The position numbers were made by a program, and so were the translations under genes. A stretch of DNA of 19,613 bases from Thermodesulfobium sp. 4217-1. GTDB taxonomy: Bacteria > Thermodesulfobiota > Thermodesulfobiia > Thermodesulfobiales > Thermodesulfobiaceae. Below are positions 7,541 to 15,106 of the stretch, piece by piece (the stretch's first letter is position 1; each line of letters starts with the position of its first letter). A model generated the notes under the pieces. It saw nothing but the letters and a program-made list of their open reading frames with translations. It made no database searches and was not told where the DNA came from. The DNA lies in assembly GCF_039822205.1 (NCBI RefSeq), contig NZ_JBAGBW010000028.1, forward strand, positions 1-19,613, given 5' to 3'.

Positions 7541-8293
7541 ATGATAAAAATGAAGTTGCAAGACGTTCATGCCTTTTTCGGGAAAAACGAAGTTCTTAAA
7601 AGCATCAATCTGGACGTTTATGACAAAGCTGTTACTTCTATAATAGGTCCATCTGGATGTGGTAAGACTACTCTCTTGAGATGTTTAAATAGAATGCATG
7701 AGCTGGATAGAAATGCTTCAATCAAAGGGCGGATTCTCTTAGATAATGAAGATATTTTTAAGATGGATCTATATAAAGTGAGGAGAAAGGTTGGGATGGT
7801 ATTCCAAAGGCCTAATCCATTTCCTTTTATGTCTATACAGGATAACGTTCTTGCAGGTTTTTTGATGAGCGGCAAAAGACTCTCAAAAAAGCAAAAAGAA
7901 GAATTATGTGAGAAAAATTTAAGAAGGGTTGCTCTGTGGGAGGAGTCAAAAGATAGATTAAGAGATTTGCCTACCAATTTGTCTGGCGGGCAGCAACAGA
8001 GGCTTTGTATTGCAAGGGCTCTGGCAAACGATCCTGAAATCGTTTTGATGGATGAGCCTACGTCGGCACTCGATCCTATTTCTACCTCTAAAATCGAAGA
8101 GTTAATTATTGCTCTAAAAAATGAAATAGTAATAGTCATAGTTACTCATAATATGCAGCAGGCAGCAAGAATTTCTGATTTTACTTCATTTATGTATCTT
8201 GGTAATTTGATAGAATATGGTGTAACGGAACAAATATTTAAAGTGCCAAAGGAAAAGCTTACGGAAGACTATATAACAGGAAGATTTGGATAA
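7541..8293 (+). CDS. pstB: Phosphate ABC transporter ATP-binding protein PstB
   Basis: The 250-residue ATPase powers the Pst importer. Walker A is GPSGCGKT (36-43), the Q-loop glutamine is Gln89 (VFQRPNPFP, typical of PstB), the ABC signature is LSGGQ (147-151), Walker B is IVLMDEP (167-173), and the switch histidine is His203. ATG 7541 is used. A second in-frame ATG at 7550 is possible, but the AGGTGGG element upstream suits the first. It lies 11 bases after pstA and 17 bases before phoU. Confidence 0.97.
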   Translation: MIKMKLQDVHAFFGKNEVLKSINLDVYDKAVTSIIGPSGCGKTTLLRCLNRMHELDRNASIKGRILLDNEDIFKMDLYKVRRKVGMVFQRPNPFPFMSIQDNVLAGFLMSGKRLSKKQKEELCEKNLRRVALWEESKDRLRDLPTNLSGGQQQRLCIARALANDPEIVLMDEPTSALDPISTSKIEELIIALKNEIVIVIVTHNMQQAARISDFTSFMYLGNLIEYGVTEQIFKVPKEKLTEDYITGRFG

Positions 8294-8310
8294 GAAAGTG
8301 AGGTGTATCT

Positions 8311-8970
8311 TTGGAAAGACACTTTGATATAGAGATCAGGGAATTAACGAAAAAATTATTTGAGATGACTACTCTTGTAGAGAGGTCTATTGACTTGGTT
8401 ATTCTCTCTATCTTGGAAAGAGATTCCAGAATTGCCCAAGAGGTCATTGAAAGTGAAAAAATGACAGATGAGCTTGAGATCGATATAGAAGAGCAGTGTA
8501 TGACCATGTTAGCGCTCTATCAGCCAGTAGCAAAGGATCTTAGATATATAGTTATGATTATGAGGATAATAGTAGATCTCGAAAGAATGTCTGATGAGAC
8601 AAAGAGCATCGCAGTTTCAACCATGAATCTTTTGAAGGATCCACCAATTGAGATCTTTATGCAAAAGATTCCTGATATGGCGAAGAAAGTAAAGGTTATG
8701 GTTAGGAACGCCATTACTTCATTGGTGGAAAGAAGCGAGGATATAGCTCTTAGCGTGATAGAAGATGACGATGCGGTAGATGAGGACTATCACAATATTC
8801 TTAAATATTTGAACAAAGAGATTTCTGAAAGAAGGTTCAATTGCGAAAGAATTATCGATTGGTTATTTATTACCAGGCATTTTGAGAGATTGGGGGACCA
8901 CGCCACGAACATTGCCGAAGACGTTCTATATATCGTAAGAGGCAAGAACGTTAAACACATGAAACCTTAA
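8311..8970 (+). CDS. phoU: Phosphate transport system regulator PhoU
   Basis: The 219-residue helical protein has the two three-helix-bundle repeats of PhoU. Metal-cluster type E-x3-D motifs appear in each half: ERMSD (91-95) and FERLGDHA (about 191-198). The LYQPVAKDLR segment is characteristic. PhoU links Pst transport to the phosphate-sensing kinase and restrains the Pho response when phosphate is plentiful. Start is TTG, with GAGGTG about 7 bases upstream. It is the last gene of the Pho-box operon. The kinase and regulator are not in the window. Confidence 0.95.
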   Translation: MERHFDIEIRELTKKLFEMTTLVERSIDLVILSILERDSRIAQEVIESEKMTDELEIDIEEQCMTMLALYQPVAKDLRYIVMIMRIIVDLERMSDETKSIAVSTMNLLKDPPIEIFMQKIPDMAKKVKVMVRNAITSLVERSEDIALSVIEDDDAVDEDYHNILKYLNKEISERRFNCERIIDWLFITRHFERLGDHATNIAEDVLYIVRGKNVKHMKP

Positions 8971-9050
8971 TCTTAATCGCATTAGCTGTGAGGGGAAAGT
9001 TGATTGCTAAAGTTAAATTATTTTAGTTTTGAATATGGGGAGATGCAGCT

Positions 9051-9395
9051 ATGAAAATAAGAGTTACAAATGAAGCAAGAAAATTTATTCAGAGCAGAAC
9101 CAAAGGGACTGCGTATGTTATCATAAGCGCGCCAATAAAATATTGCGGTTCCTGAACTGATCCAGAGCCTAGCAGTTTGCAGGCAAGAATCGTAACACCC
9201 GATCAGATAAATAAGTTTACTCATGATATGATTTTGTGGGACGAAGATTTAAGAGTATACGTAGAGTTTCTTACTGACAAATATTTTGGTCAAATTGATC
9301 ACGTGTTAGATCTTTGTTATGATGATGTTACTGAGGCTCCATATCTGTGCGTTAACCCTGATCCAAGACTTCTCATGGACCTGGCTCGAATTTAA
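9051..9395 (+). CDS. Probable selenoprotein with CGSU redox motif (HesB/IscA-like, tentative)
   Basis: Read through an in-frame TGA at 9153-9155 (codon 35), the frame runs 114 residues from ATG 9051 to TAA 9395. GGGGAGA at 9037-9043 is a good ribosome binding site. The TGA follows Cys-Gly-Ser, giving C32-G-S-U35, a CxxU arrangement common in redox selenoproteins. A SECIS-like hairpin begins 12 bases after the TGA. The sequence stays protein-like on both sides, with TDPEP immediately after the TGA. The opening MKIRVTNEARKFI and the CG-containing turn recall small HesB/IscA-like proteins; further cysteines are Cys89 and Cys100. A conventional gene caller would report only the part after the TGA, from TTG 9177. 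The alternative is a pseudogene with one nonsense mutation. The gene stands between phoU and a UspA gene. Confidence 0.75.
9156..9184 (+). promoter_or_regulatory. Candidate bacterial SECIS element
   Basis: Just downstream of the TGA, GCCT (9167-9170) pairs with AGGC (9181-9184), and GC (9172-9173) with GC (9179-9180). One A (9171) is bulged and the apical loop is AGTTT. The loop G at 9175 is 20 bases after the TGA, within the range seen for bacterial SECIS elements, whose SelB-binding loops carry a G-U and a nearby bulged base. Confidence 0.6.
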
Positions 9396-9413
9396 ATTTA
9401 AGGAGGTAAGAAT

Positions 9414-9842
9414 ATGAAAATCTTAGTTGCTGTGGATGGATCCAAGCCTTCTATAAAGGCTGTAGAATTTGCTTTAAATATGGCAAAAGAGCACCACGCA
9501 ATAGAAGTTGTATTGATAACAGTGTCTTGTGGGTACGACTGGACTTTTGTGAGCGATGATGTTTTCGTAGATCCTGAGAAGATCAATGAAGCCTGTGACA
9601 TAGCTTTTTCTAAAAAATTGGATGAAGCTAAAAAAGTTTTTGATGATGCAGGAGTTAAGGTAAAGGCTATAATGATCTCGGGAGGCGATCCTGCAAAGGA
9701 GATCTTGAAATATGTAGAAGAAAATGATATCGAAAGAATCATAGTTGGAAACAAGGGTCTAAATCCTTTGTCAGGTTTGATTGGAAGTGTAGCTTACTCT
9801 ATTTTAAAAAATGCTACTGTTCCTGTTACATTGGTAAAGTAG
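9414..9842 (+). CDS. Universal stress protein UspA family
   Basis: The 142-residue single-domain Usp has the usual length. It begins MKILVAVDGSKPS, with the conserved Asp of the ATP-binding type. The ATP-phosphate motif G-x2-G-x9-G-S is seen in GNKGLNPLSGLIGSVA near residues 118-133. The protein ends in the expected TVPVTLVK strand. AAGGAGGT provides a strong ribosome binding site. It lies 18 bases after the selenoprotein, so the two may be co-transcribed; that would suggest a stress or redox link, but this is inference. Confidence 0.92.
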   Translation: MKILVAVDGSKPSIKAVEFALNMAKEHHAIEVVLITVSCGYDWTFVSDDVFVDPEKINEACDIAFSKKLDEAKKVFDDAGVKVKAIMISGGDPAKEILKYVEENDIERIIVGNKGLNPLSGLIGSVAYSILKNATVPVTLVK

Positions 9843-9880
9843 ACTATATAAATTAAGTAAAAAATAATATTGTCTAAATA

Positions 9881-9927
9881 AATATTGGCAGCAAGAATTT
9901 TGCTGCAATATTGTTAGATATTTTTTT
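9881..9927 (+). terminator. Long hairpin and T tract between usp and ubiD
   Basis: AATATTG(9881-9887)-CAGCAA(9889-9894) pairs with TTGCTG-CAATATT (9900-9912). This gives 13 base pairs with one bulged G and a 5-base loop. A TATTTTTTT tract begins a few bases later, at 9919. It fits a terminator for the usp unit, although the T tract is 6 bases from the stem. It ends immediately before the ubiD ribosome binding site, so a leader-attenuator role is also possible. Confidence 0.6.
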
Positions 9928-9932
9928 AAGGA

Positions 9933-11384
9933 GTGATTATAATAAGCGCTTTTTCATCTCTGGGTGAGTATATAGCTTTTTTGGAGAAAAGAAATGAGTT
10001 AAAAAGAATCAGAGTAGAGGTTGACAGATACCTTGAGATAACAGAGATTGCTGATAGATTCGTAAAAGTTGGCGGGCCAGCCCTATATTTTGAAAATGTA
10101 AAAGACTCGAAATTTCCTTTGGCTATCAATGTCTTTGGCACTTGGGACAGGGTAGTAAGGGCTATAGGCAATCCAGATGATATCGCCAAAAAAATTGACG
10201 AATTGTTAAAATTGCCAACCAAGAAGATTGGTTTTTGGGATACGGTAAGATCACTGCCAAATATAGTAGGCCTTATGAATATAAAACCAAAAATTGTCAA
10301 TAAAGCGCCGTGCCAAGAGGTAATCTTGAGGGGAGATCAGGTAAACTTAAACGATCTGCCAGTGCTTCACTGCTGGCCTCTTGACGGTGGTCCATTCATT
10401 ACCCTGCCCCTGGTTATGACACAGGATCCCGAATCAAAAGAGAGAAATCTCGGGATGTATAGGATGCAGGTCTTTGATAGAAATACTACGGGTATGCATT
10501 GGCATCATCACAAGGATGGAGCAAGGCACTTCTCGAAGTTGAAACCGGGAGAGAGAATGAACGTGGCTGTAGCTATTGGAGCTGACCCTGCTACCATTTA
10601 CTCTGCTACTGCGCCGCTTCCGCCAAACGTGGATGAGTTTGTGTTTGCGGGCTTTTTAAGAGGATCTGGAGTAGAGATGGTTAAGGCTTTAAATTCTGAT
10701 ATACTTGTGCCCGCACAGGCTGAATTTGTATTAGAAGGTTATGTCGTCAAGGGAGAGCTTAGACGAGAAGGGCCATTTGGAGATCATACGGGATTTTATT
10801 CGCTGGAGGATGATTTTCCGGTATTTCACGTTGAGTGTATCACCCATAGAAAAAATCCTGTTTACGTAGCCACCATTGTGGGAAGACCTCCTATGGAGGA
10901 TGCCTATCTTGGCAAGGCTACTGAGAGAATATTTCTCCCAATGCTAAAGATGACTTTCCCCGAAATAGTAGATCTAAACCTGCCGATTGAGGGGGTATTT
11001 CACAATTTAGCTATAGTATCAATTAAAAAACAATATCCAGGACATGCAAGAAAGGTTATGCATGCCCTATGGGGGCTCGGACAGATGAGCTTTACGAAGT
11101 TCATAGTGGTGGTTGACGAGGATGTAAACGTTCACGACATGTCTTATGTGAGATGGAAGGCTTTAAATAACGTAGACCCAGAAAGAGACATTGAGATAGT
11201 AAAAGGTCCTGTGGATGTTCTCGATCATGCAGCGCCATACCCAAGATTTGGCTCTAAGATGGGGATTGACGCCACGAAGAAGATGAAAGAAGAGGGCCTT
11301 ATAAGGGAATTTCCGCCTGATATTGTGATGGGCGAAGATATTCGGAATATGGTAAGCAAACGCTGGCAAGAATATGGCTTTTAA
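9933..11384 (+). CDS. ubiD: UbiD family prenylated-FMN decarboxylase (menaquinone- or ubiquinone-type)
   Basis: The 483-residue enzyme is a prFMN-dependent decarboxylase. It shows EITEIADRFVKVGGPAL near the N-terminus, NLGMYRMQ (173-180, cofactor contact region), WHHHKDG, and the UbiD signature EGPFGDHTGFY (279-289). The next genes encode a UbiA-type prenyltransferase and UbiX, which makes the prFMN cofactor. This trio fits late menaquinone synthesis by the futalosine route (MqnL/MqnP/MqnM) as in many anaerobes, but a hydroxybenzoate role is not excluded. The start is uncertain: GTG 9933 overlaps the AAGGAG ribosome binding site (9928-9933), and the codons at the correct spacing are ATA at 9939 and 9942. 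The protein body is unaffected. Confidence 0.95.
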   Translation: MIIISAFSSLGEYIAFLEKRNELKRIRVEVDRYLEITEIADRFVKVGGPALYFENVKDSKFPLAINVFGTWDRVVRAIGNPDDIAKKIDELLKLPTKKIGFWDTVRSLPNIVGLMNIKPKIVNKAPCQEVILRGDQVNLNDLPVLHCWPLDGGPFITLPLVMTQDPESKERNLGMYRMQVFDRNTTGMHWHHHKDGARHFSKLKPGERMNVAVAIGADPATIYSATAPLPPNVDEFVFAGFLRGSGVEMVKALNSDILVPAQAEFVLEGYVVKGELRREGPFGDHTGFYSLEDDFPVFHVECITHRKNPVYVATIVGRPPMEDAYLGKATERIFLPMLKMTFPEIVDLNLPIEGVFHNLAIVSIKKQYPGHARKVMHALWGLGQMSFTKFIVVVDEDVNVHDMSYVRWKALNNVDPERDIEIVKGPVDVLDHAAPYPRFGSKMGIDATKKMKEEGLIREFPPDIVMGEDIRNMVSKRWQEYGF

Positions 11385-11427
11385 TTTTGACTGAAGGGAG
11401 TAAGACAAGATAAGAAATCAGATTGTA

Positions 11428-12276
11428 TTGAAGTTATCAAACATCTTTGATGATATACGAGTTGAACATACTGTGTTTTCATTGCCTTTTTTGTTGGCCT
11501 CTGCTTTTATAGCGTCAAATGGCTTCCCAGATTTAGAAAAATTAATTCTTATCATAGTAGCTCTTTTATTTGCAAGGGCGGCTGCTATGTCATTTAACCG
11601 ATTTGCTGATGCAAATATTGACAGATTCAATCCAAGAACTGCAAAAAGATCTATCCCGAAAGGCGTGGTAAAAAGAAAAGATATGTTTTTCTTTGTAAGC
11701 TTTTGTTCGGTGATGTTCATCTTAACTTCTTATTTTCTGGGCAGCTTGACATTTATGCTGTCGCCTGTGGCACTATTTATAGTTTTTTTCTATTCTTATA
11801 CGAAAAGATTTACTGCGCTAAGCCACATTGTTTTGGGCATTGCTCTTAGCCTTGCTCCTGCTGGTGCATGGATAGCCCTGAGAAACGATTTTGGTTTAGT
11901 GCCATTTTTTATGATGCTTGCGGTTGTATTCTGGCTTGCGGGCTTTGACGTCTTATATTCTCTTCAAGATCTAAAATATGATATAAAGCAAGGCCTTCAC
12001 TCTATACCTGTAGCCATAGGGGAAAAAAATTCTTTATACATAGCAAGGTTTTTTCACGCGCTTACAATATTGTTTTTGATTCCCATAGGGGTTTTAGCTA
12101 ATATTAGCCCGGTTTATTTTGCAGGGTTGGTTATATTTGCGTTTCTTTTGCTATATGAGCATTCATTGGTAAAGCCAAACGATCTCTCAAAGATAAATAT
12201 GGCCTTTTTTAACGTAAACGCAATATGCTCTTTCATATATGCCTCTTTTGTAATTGTTTCGGTATTAATAAAATAA
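11428..12276 (+). CDS. ubiA: UbiA family polyprenyltransferase (MqnP-like)
   Basis: The 282-residue integral membrane prenyltransferase has about eight to nine hydrophobic segments. The first aspartate motif is NRFADANID (57-65) and is followed by FNPRT. The second lies in FDVLYSLQDLKYD (173-185). Both bind the Mg-pyrophosphate of the prenyl donor. The NPRTAKR variant and short length fit the 'ubiA_other'/MqnP-type group found with UbiD and UbiX homologues. TTG 11428 is the first conventional start, but the ribosome binding site AAGGGAG (11394-11400) is 27 bases upstream. It is 9 bases before an in-frame ATA at 11410, which would add six residues. The frame has a stop at 11401-11403, so no longer extension is possible. 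Confidence 0.93.
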   Translation: MKLSNIFDDIRVEHTVFSLPFLLASAFIASNGFPDLEKLILIIVALLFARAAAMSFNRFADANIDRFNPRTAKRSIPKGVVKRKDMFFFVSFCSVMFILTSYFLGSLTFMLSPVALFIVFFYSYTKRFTALSHIVLGIALSLAPAGAWIALRNDFGLVPFFMMLAVVFWLAGFDVLYSLQDLKYDIKQGLHSIPVAIGEKNSLYIARFFHALTILFLIPIGVLANISPVYFAGLVIFAFLLLYEHSLVKPNDLSKINMAFFNVNAICSFIYASFVIVSVLIK

Positions 12277-12289
12277 TTAGGTGGATAAT

Positions 12290-12856
12290 TTGAAAAAAAT
12301 TGTACTTGGTATTACTGGCGCAAGCGGTATGAAATATGCCCTCAGGATGATCGATGTTTTAAAAAAAGACTCAGATCTGTGTGTGGTATATACTAATGCA
12401 GCAGCTCTGGTTCTCAAAGATGAAGAAGTAATCGACATAGAATCGATAAAAGAAAGATATCAGGGCGTTAGCTTCTATGACCAAGGCGATTTTAGTTGCG
12501 AATATGCGTCTGGCTCTCAGAACCTGGATGCAGTAGTTGTCTGTCCCTGTTCTGCTGCTACTCTTTCGAGCGTGGCAAATGGATTATCTTCGAATCTTTT
12601 GGAGCGGGTTTGCGATGTAGCTCTTAAAGAGGGCATAAAATTGGTTTTGGTATTTAGAGAGACGCCTCTAAATTTGATTCACATTGAGAACATGAGAAAG
12701 GTCGCTATGGCTGGCGGTATTATCTTGCCTGCCTGTCCTGGTTTTTATAATAGCCCAAAGACGATAGATGATTTGGTGGATTTTGTAGTGGCAAAGACGT
12801 TAAACAGAATAGGGTTTGAAAATAATCTCTTAAGACCCTGGCAGGGCAAGAAGTAA
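12290..12856 (+). CDS. ubiX: Flavin prenyltransferase UbiX
   Basis: UbiX joins dimethylallyl phosphate to reduced FMN to make the prFMN cofactor of UbiD. The 188-residue product has the N-terminal FMN motif GITGASG (7-13), the CPCSAATLSSVANG segment (85-98) and the signature RETPLNLIHIENM (123-135), ending with PACPGFY. All are diagnostic. TTG 12290 is preferred: TAGGTGG lies 5 bases upstream. GTG 12281 is in frame but sits inside that ribosome binding site. It follows the ubiA gene closely and precedes cobA-hemD by 27 bases. Confidence 0.95.
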   Translation: MKKIVLGITGASGMKYALRMIDVLKKDSDLCVVYTNAAALVLKDEEVIDIESIKERYQGVSFYDQGDFSCEYASGSQNLDAVVVCPCSAATLSSVANGLSSNLLERVCDVALKEGIKLVLVFRETPLNLIHIENMRKVAMAGGIILPACPGFYNSPKTIDDLVDFVVAKTLNRIGFENNLLRPWQGKK

Positions 12857-12883
12857 ATTTCAATTTTTAAGGAGTGTAAAAAT

Positions 12884-14392
12884 ATGGGCAAAGTTTATTT
12901 GGTAGGTTCTGGTCCTGGAAATGAAGGGCTCTTTACTATATTCGGAATGAATATCCTGAAAAAGGCTCAAGTTCTGGTCTTTGATAGGCTTATCCCAAAA
13001 GAGCTTTTGGCAATGGTTCCAGAAAATTGCGAGCAAATCTATGTGGGAAAAGAATCAAGTAAACACGCAATGAAGCAAGACGATATAAATAAATTGCTTG
13101 CTGATAGGGCGTCTGAAGATAAACTGGTAGTTAGACTAAAGGGCGGAGATCCATTTTTGTTTGGTAGGGGCGGAGAGGAGGCTCTTTACCTTAAAGAAAG
13201 GGATATAGAGTTTGAATTGGTTCCTGGGATTAGCGCAGCTTTAGCGGTGCCTCTTTATGCAGGAATACCTGTTACCCACAGAAAGGTAGCTTCATCTTAT
13301 GCTATATTTACCGGGCACGAGGACCCCACGAAAGAAGACTCTACCATTGATTGGGAGGGCTCTCTTGGGGCAGATACCCTTGTCTTCTTTATGGGGGTAG
13401 AAAGGCTTGATAAGATAGTAGAAAAGATAATTGCTGTTAGGAAAGATAAAGAAATCCCGTGCGCGCTCATTCAAAACGGAACCCTTCCCACTCAGAAGGT
13501 GGTAGTGGGGAATCTATCAAATATAGTAAGCCTTGCTGAAGAAAACTCAGTCAAGCCTCCGGCCTTGTTTGTAGTAGGCAATGTGGTGAGCCTGAGAGAG
13601 GATCTGATGTGGTTTGAGAAAAAGCCCTTGTTTGGCAAAAGGGTTGTGGTAACCAGATCCAGGATGAAGGCGAGCCTCTTAAGCGAGAGACTAAAGGAAA
13701 ATGGCGCAGAGGTTTTTGAGATACCGGTAATAAAGTGCGTCCAGATAGCAGATCAAAAAGAATTTAAATTTGTTTTTGAGAATTTGTGCGAATATGAATA
13801 TATAGTTTTTAGCTCGTCAACAGGAGTAAAAATCTTCTTTGAGAACTTGTTTAAGGCTGGATATGATAGCAGATGTATAAAATCAAAAATTGCTGTGATT
13901 GGCGATGGCACAAGCGATGAGCTTTTAAAATATGGCGTGGTGGCAGATATCTTGCCTGAAAAGTTTGTGGCAGAAAGCTTGTTAGACAGTTTTGAGAAAA
14001 CTAATGAAGCCAAGAAGATTCTGATACCGAGGGCTAAAGAGGGTAGAGATGAACTGGTAAGAGGCTTACTGGAGAAGGGCTATGTGGTGGATGACTTTCA
14101 CATATATTCGGTACAGCCTGAGCAAATTTCAAAGCAGGATATCGAAATGGCTTTTCAGGATGGGAAAGAAGTTTTCTTGACCTTCGCGAGCTCTAAGACA
14201 GCTGAGTATTTCTATGAATCCTTAGGAGAACACAGGGATCTGGTGCTAAAAGTTGCTAAAGTCGTATCTATTGGGCCGATTACCTCAGAGAAAGCAAGGG
14301 GTTTGGGATTCAATGTGGTAGCTCAGGCAGCAGAGTACAATATAAATGGTCTGGTAAGCGCCCTGATAGGTTGCGAAAAGGGCAATAGTTAA
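12884..14392 (+). CDS. cobA-hemD: Fused uroporphyrinogen-III C-methyltransferase / uroporphyrinogen-III synthase
   Basis: The 502-residue protein is a two-enzyme fusion. Residues 1-245 are the SAM-dependent methyltransferase that makes precorrin-2: VGSGPGNEGLFT near the start, RLKGGDPF (84-91), FGRGGEE, and VPGISAA (113-119) with AGIPVTHR. Residues about 250-500 are HemD, which cyclises hydroxymethylbilane to uroporphyrinogen III: GKRVVVTRSR, FSSSTGV, IPRAKEGRDEL, and FASSKTAEYF. The fusion channels the tetrapyrrole branch point toward siroheme and corrinoids, which would suit a sulfite-reducing or corrinoid-dependent anaerobe (inference). AAGGAGTG precedes ATG. The stop overlaps that of the convergent SemiSWEET gene. 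Confidence 0.97.
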   Translation: MGKVYLVGSGPGNEGLFTIFGMNILKKAQVLVFDRLIPKELLAMVPENCEQIYVGKESSKHAMKQDDINKLLADRASEDKLVVRLKGGDPFLFGRGGEEALYLKERDIEFELVPGISAALAVPLYAGIPVTHRKVASSYAIFTGHEDPTKEDSTIDWEGSLGADTLVFFMGVERLDKIVEKIIAVRKDKEIPCALIQNGTLPTQKVVVGNLSNIVSLAEENSVKPPALFVVGNVVSLREDLMWFEKKPLFGKRVVVTRSRMKASLLSERLKENGAEVFEIPVIKCVQIADQKEFKFVFENLCEYEYIVFSSSTGVKIFFENLFKAGYDSRCIKSKIAVIGDGTSDELLKYGVVADILPEKFVAESLLDSFEKTNEAKKILIPRAKEGRDELVRGLLEKGYVVDDFHIYSVQPEQISKQDIEMAFQDGKEVFLTFASSKTAEYFYESLGEHRDLVLKVAKVVSIGPITSEKARGLGFNVVAQAAEYNINGLVSALIGCEKGNS

Positions 14393-14649
14393 CAGGAATT
14401 TTTTGATGTTCTTTTAAAATATAGCAGTATTGAGAGCAAGATAAAGCTTATGAAATTCCAGAACACTATAGGCATTTGAAATATATAAAAGCCATATATA
14501 ACCCAGCAAAAGACTCCTATCCACATCATAAGAAGCATTACGAGGGATATATCCTTTGTTGAGCGCGTCTTCCATGCCTTTATTACCTGAGGCACAAGAG
14601 AGCTCGTGGTAAGTAGCCCAGCAAACAATCCAAGATAAGTATCAAGCAT
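14389..14649 (-). CDS. SemiSWEET / PQ-loop family transporter
   Basis: The 86-residue protein has three hydrophobic segments and the PQ motif at Pro20-Gln21 (LVPQVIKAWKTRSTKDIS), the layout of bacterial SemiSWEET sugar transporters, which work as dimers. It is the only clear minus-strand gene in the window. It converges on cobA-hemD, with the two stop codons sharing bases within 14389-14392. No ribosome binding site precedes the ATG. Instead a perfect TATAAT on the minus strand (14661-14656) places the expected transcript start at or next to the A of the ATG, suggesting a leaderless message. Substrate is unknown. Confidence 0.88.
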   Translation of the reverse strand: MLDTYLGLFAGLLTTSSLVPQVIKAWKTRSTKDISLVMLLMMWIGVFCWVIYGFYIFQMPIVFWNFISFILLSILLYFKRTSKNSC

Positions 14650-14655
14650 AAAGAT

Positions 14656-14661
14656 ATTATA
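14656..14661 (-). promoter_or_regulatory. -10 box of a leaderless promoter for the SemiSWEET gene
   Basis: ATTATA on the plus strand reads TATAAT on the minus strand. It ends 7 bases upstream of the ATG at 14649, with no Shine-Dalgarno sequence in between. The -35 region is poor. Confidence 0.5.
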
Positions 14662-14703
14662 ACTTAAAAGAATTTTTTATAAAGTCGGTTGCGCACATGA
14701 AAG

Positions 14704-14732
14704 TTTACTTTTATTGTCAACTATTGTATAAT
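14704..14732 (+). promoter_or_regulatory. Promoter of the small membrane protein gene
   Basis: TTTACT (14704-14709) and TATAAT (14727-14732) are separated by 17 bases. An exact inverted repeat GTTTAC (14703-14708) / GTAAAC (14733-14738) brackets the promoter and could be a repressor site overlapping both boxes. Confidence 0.65.
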
Positions 14733-14754
14733 GTAAACAATGGAGGTGACGTAT

Positions 14755-14985
14755 ATGTGGTGTAGCGGTCCAGGATTTTATGGTCACGGCTTTTATGGAA
14801 TGCCTATGTTTGGGATGATTTTTCCTTTATTGTTCCTTGCTGTAGTAGTCTTTGCGGTTTTTTATTTCTTGAAGCAGGGAATGAGCAGGTGCTCTGTGCT
14901 TAGCAATAGTACTTCAAACGAAGATCTTATAAAAGAGATAAATAGCCTAAAGGAAGAAGTAAAGAGGCTAAAAGAAGAAAAGTAA
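14755..14985 (+). CDS. Small single-span membrane protein with C-terminal coiled coil
   Basis: The product is 76 residues. ATG 14755 follows a near-perfect GGAGGTGA by 5 bases, whereas the in-frame ATG at 14740 overlaps that site. Residues 1-16 are rich in Gly, Phe, Tyr, Met, with one Cys and one His (WCSGPGFYGHGFYGMP). Residues about 17-38 form a membrane helix. Residues 55-76 are a charged heptad helix (DLIKEINSLKEEVKRLKEEK). The family is not recognised with certainty; small proteins with this layout are common in anaerobes. It has its own promoter and terminator, so it is a monocistronic unit. Confidence 0.75.
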   Translation: MWCSGPGFYGHGFYGMPMFGMIFPLLFLAVVVFAVFYFLKQGMSRCSVLSNSTSNEDLIKEINSLKEEVKRLKEEK

Positions 14986-15003
14986 ACTTTCTCAAGCTAT
15001 AGG

Positions 15004-15037
15004 GGCATTGATCTTATGTGCGGTCAATGCCTTTTTT
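15004..15037 (+). terminator. Rho-independent terminator
   Basis: GGCATTGA (15004-15011) pairs with TCAATGCC (15024-15031), followed by six T residues. It ends the small membrane protein unit. Confidence 0.9.
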
Positions 15038-15038
15038 A

Positions 15039-15067
15039 TTGGAAATTTAATCCTTTTAATGTAAAAT
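15039..15067 (+). promoter_or_regulatory. Promoter of the Bax-inhibitor family gene
   Basis: TTGGAA (15039-15044) and TAAAAT (15062-15067) are separated by 17 bases. The -35 box begins two bases after the T tract of the preceding terminator. Confidence 0.55.
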
Positions 15068-15106
15068 AAGCTTACAATAATAAATATTTTAAAAGGAGTG
15101 ATAAGA

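Noticed and set aside
7618-8139. Long minus-strand open frame (173 codons) opposite pstB
   Set aside because: It mirrors the pstB codon pattern, shows no recognisable motif and has no ribosome binding site; it is a shadow frame.
9177-9395. Separate 72-residue protein starting at TTG 9177
   Set aside because: No ribosome binding site precedes it, and the frame is continuous with ATG 9051 through one TGA that has a SECIS-like hairpin; the TTG is part of that hairpin loop.
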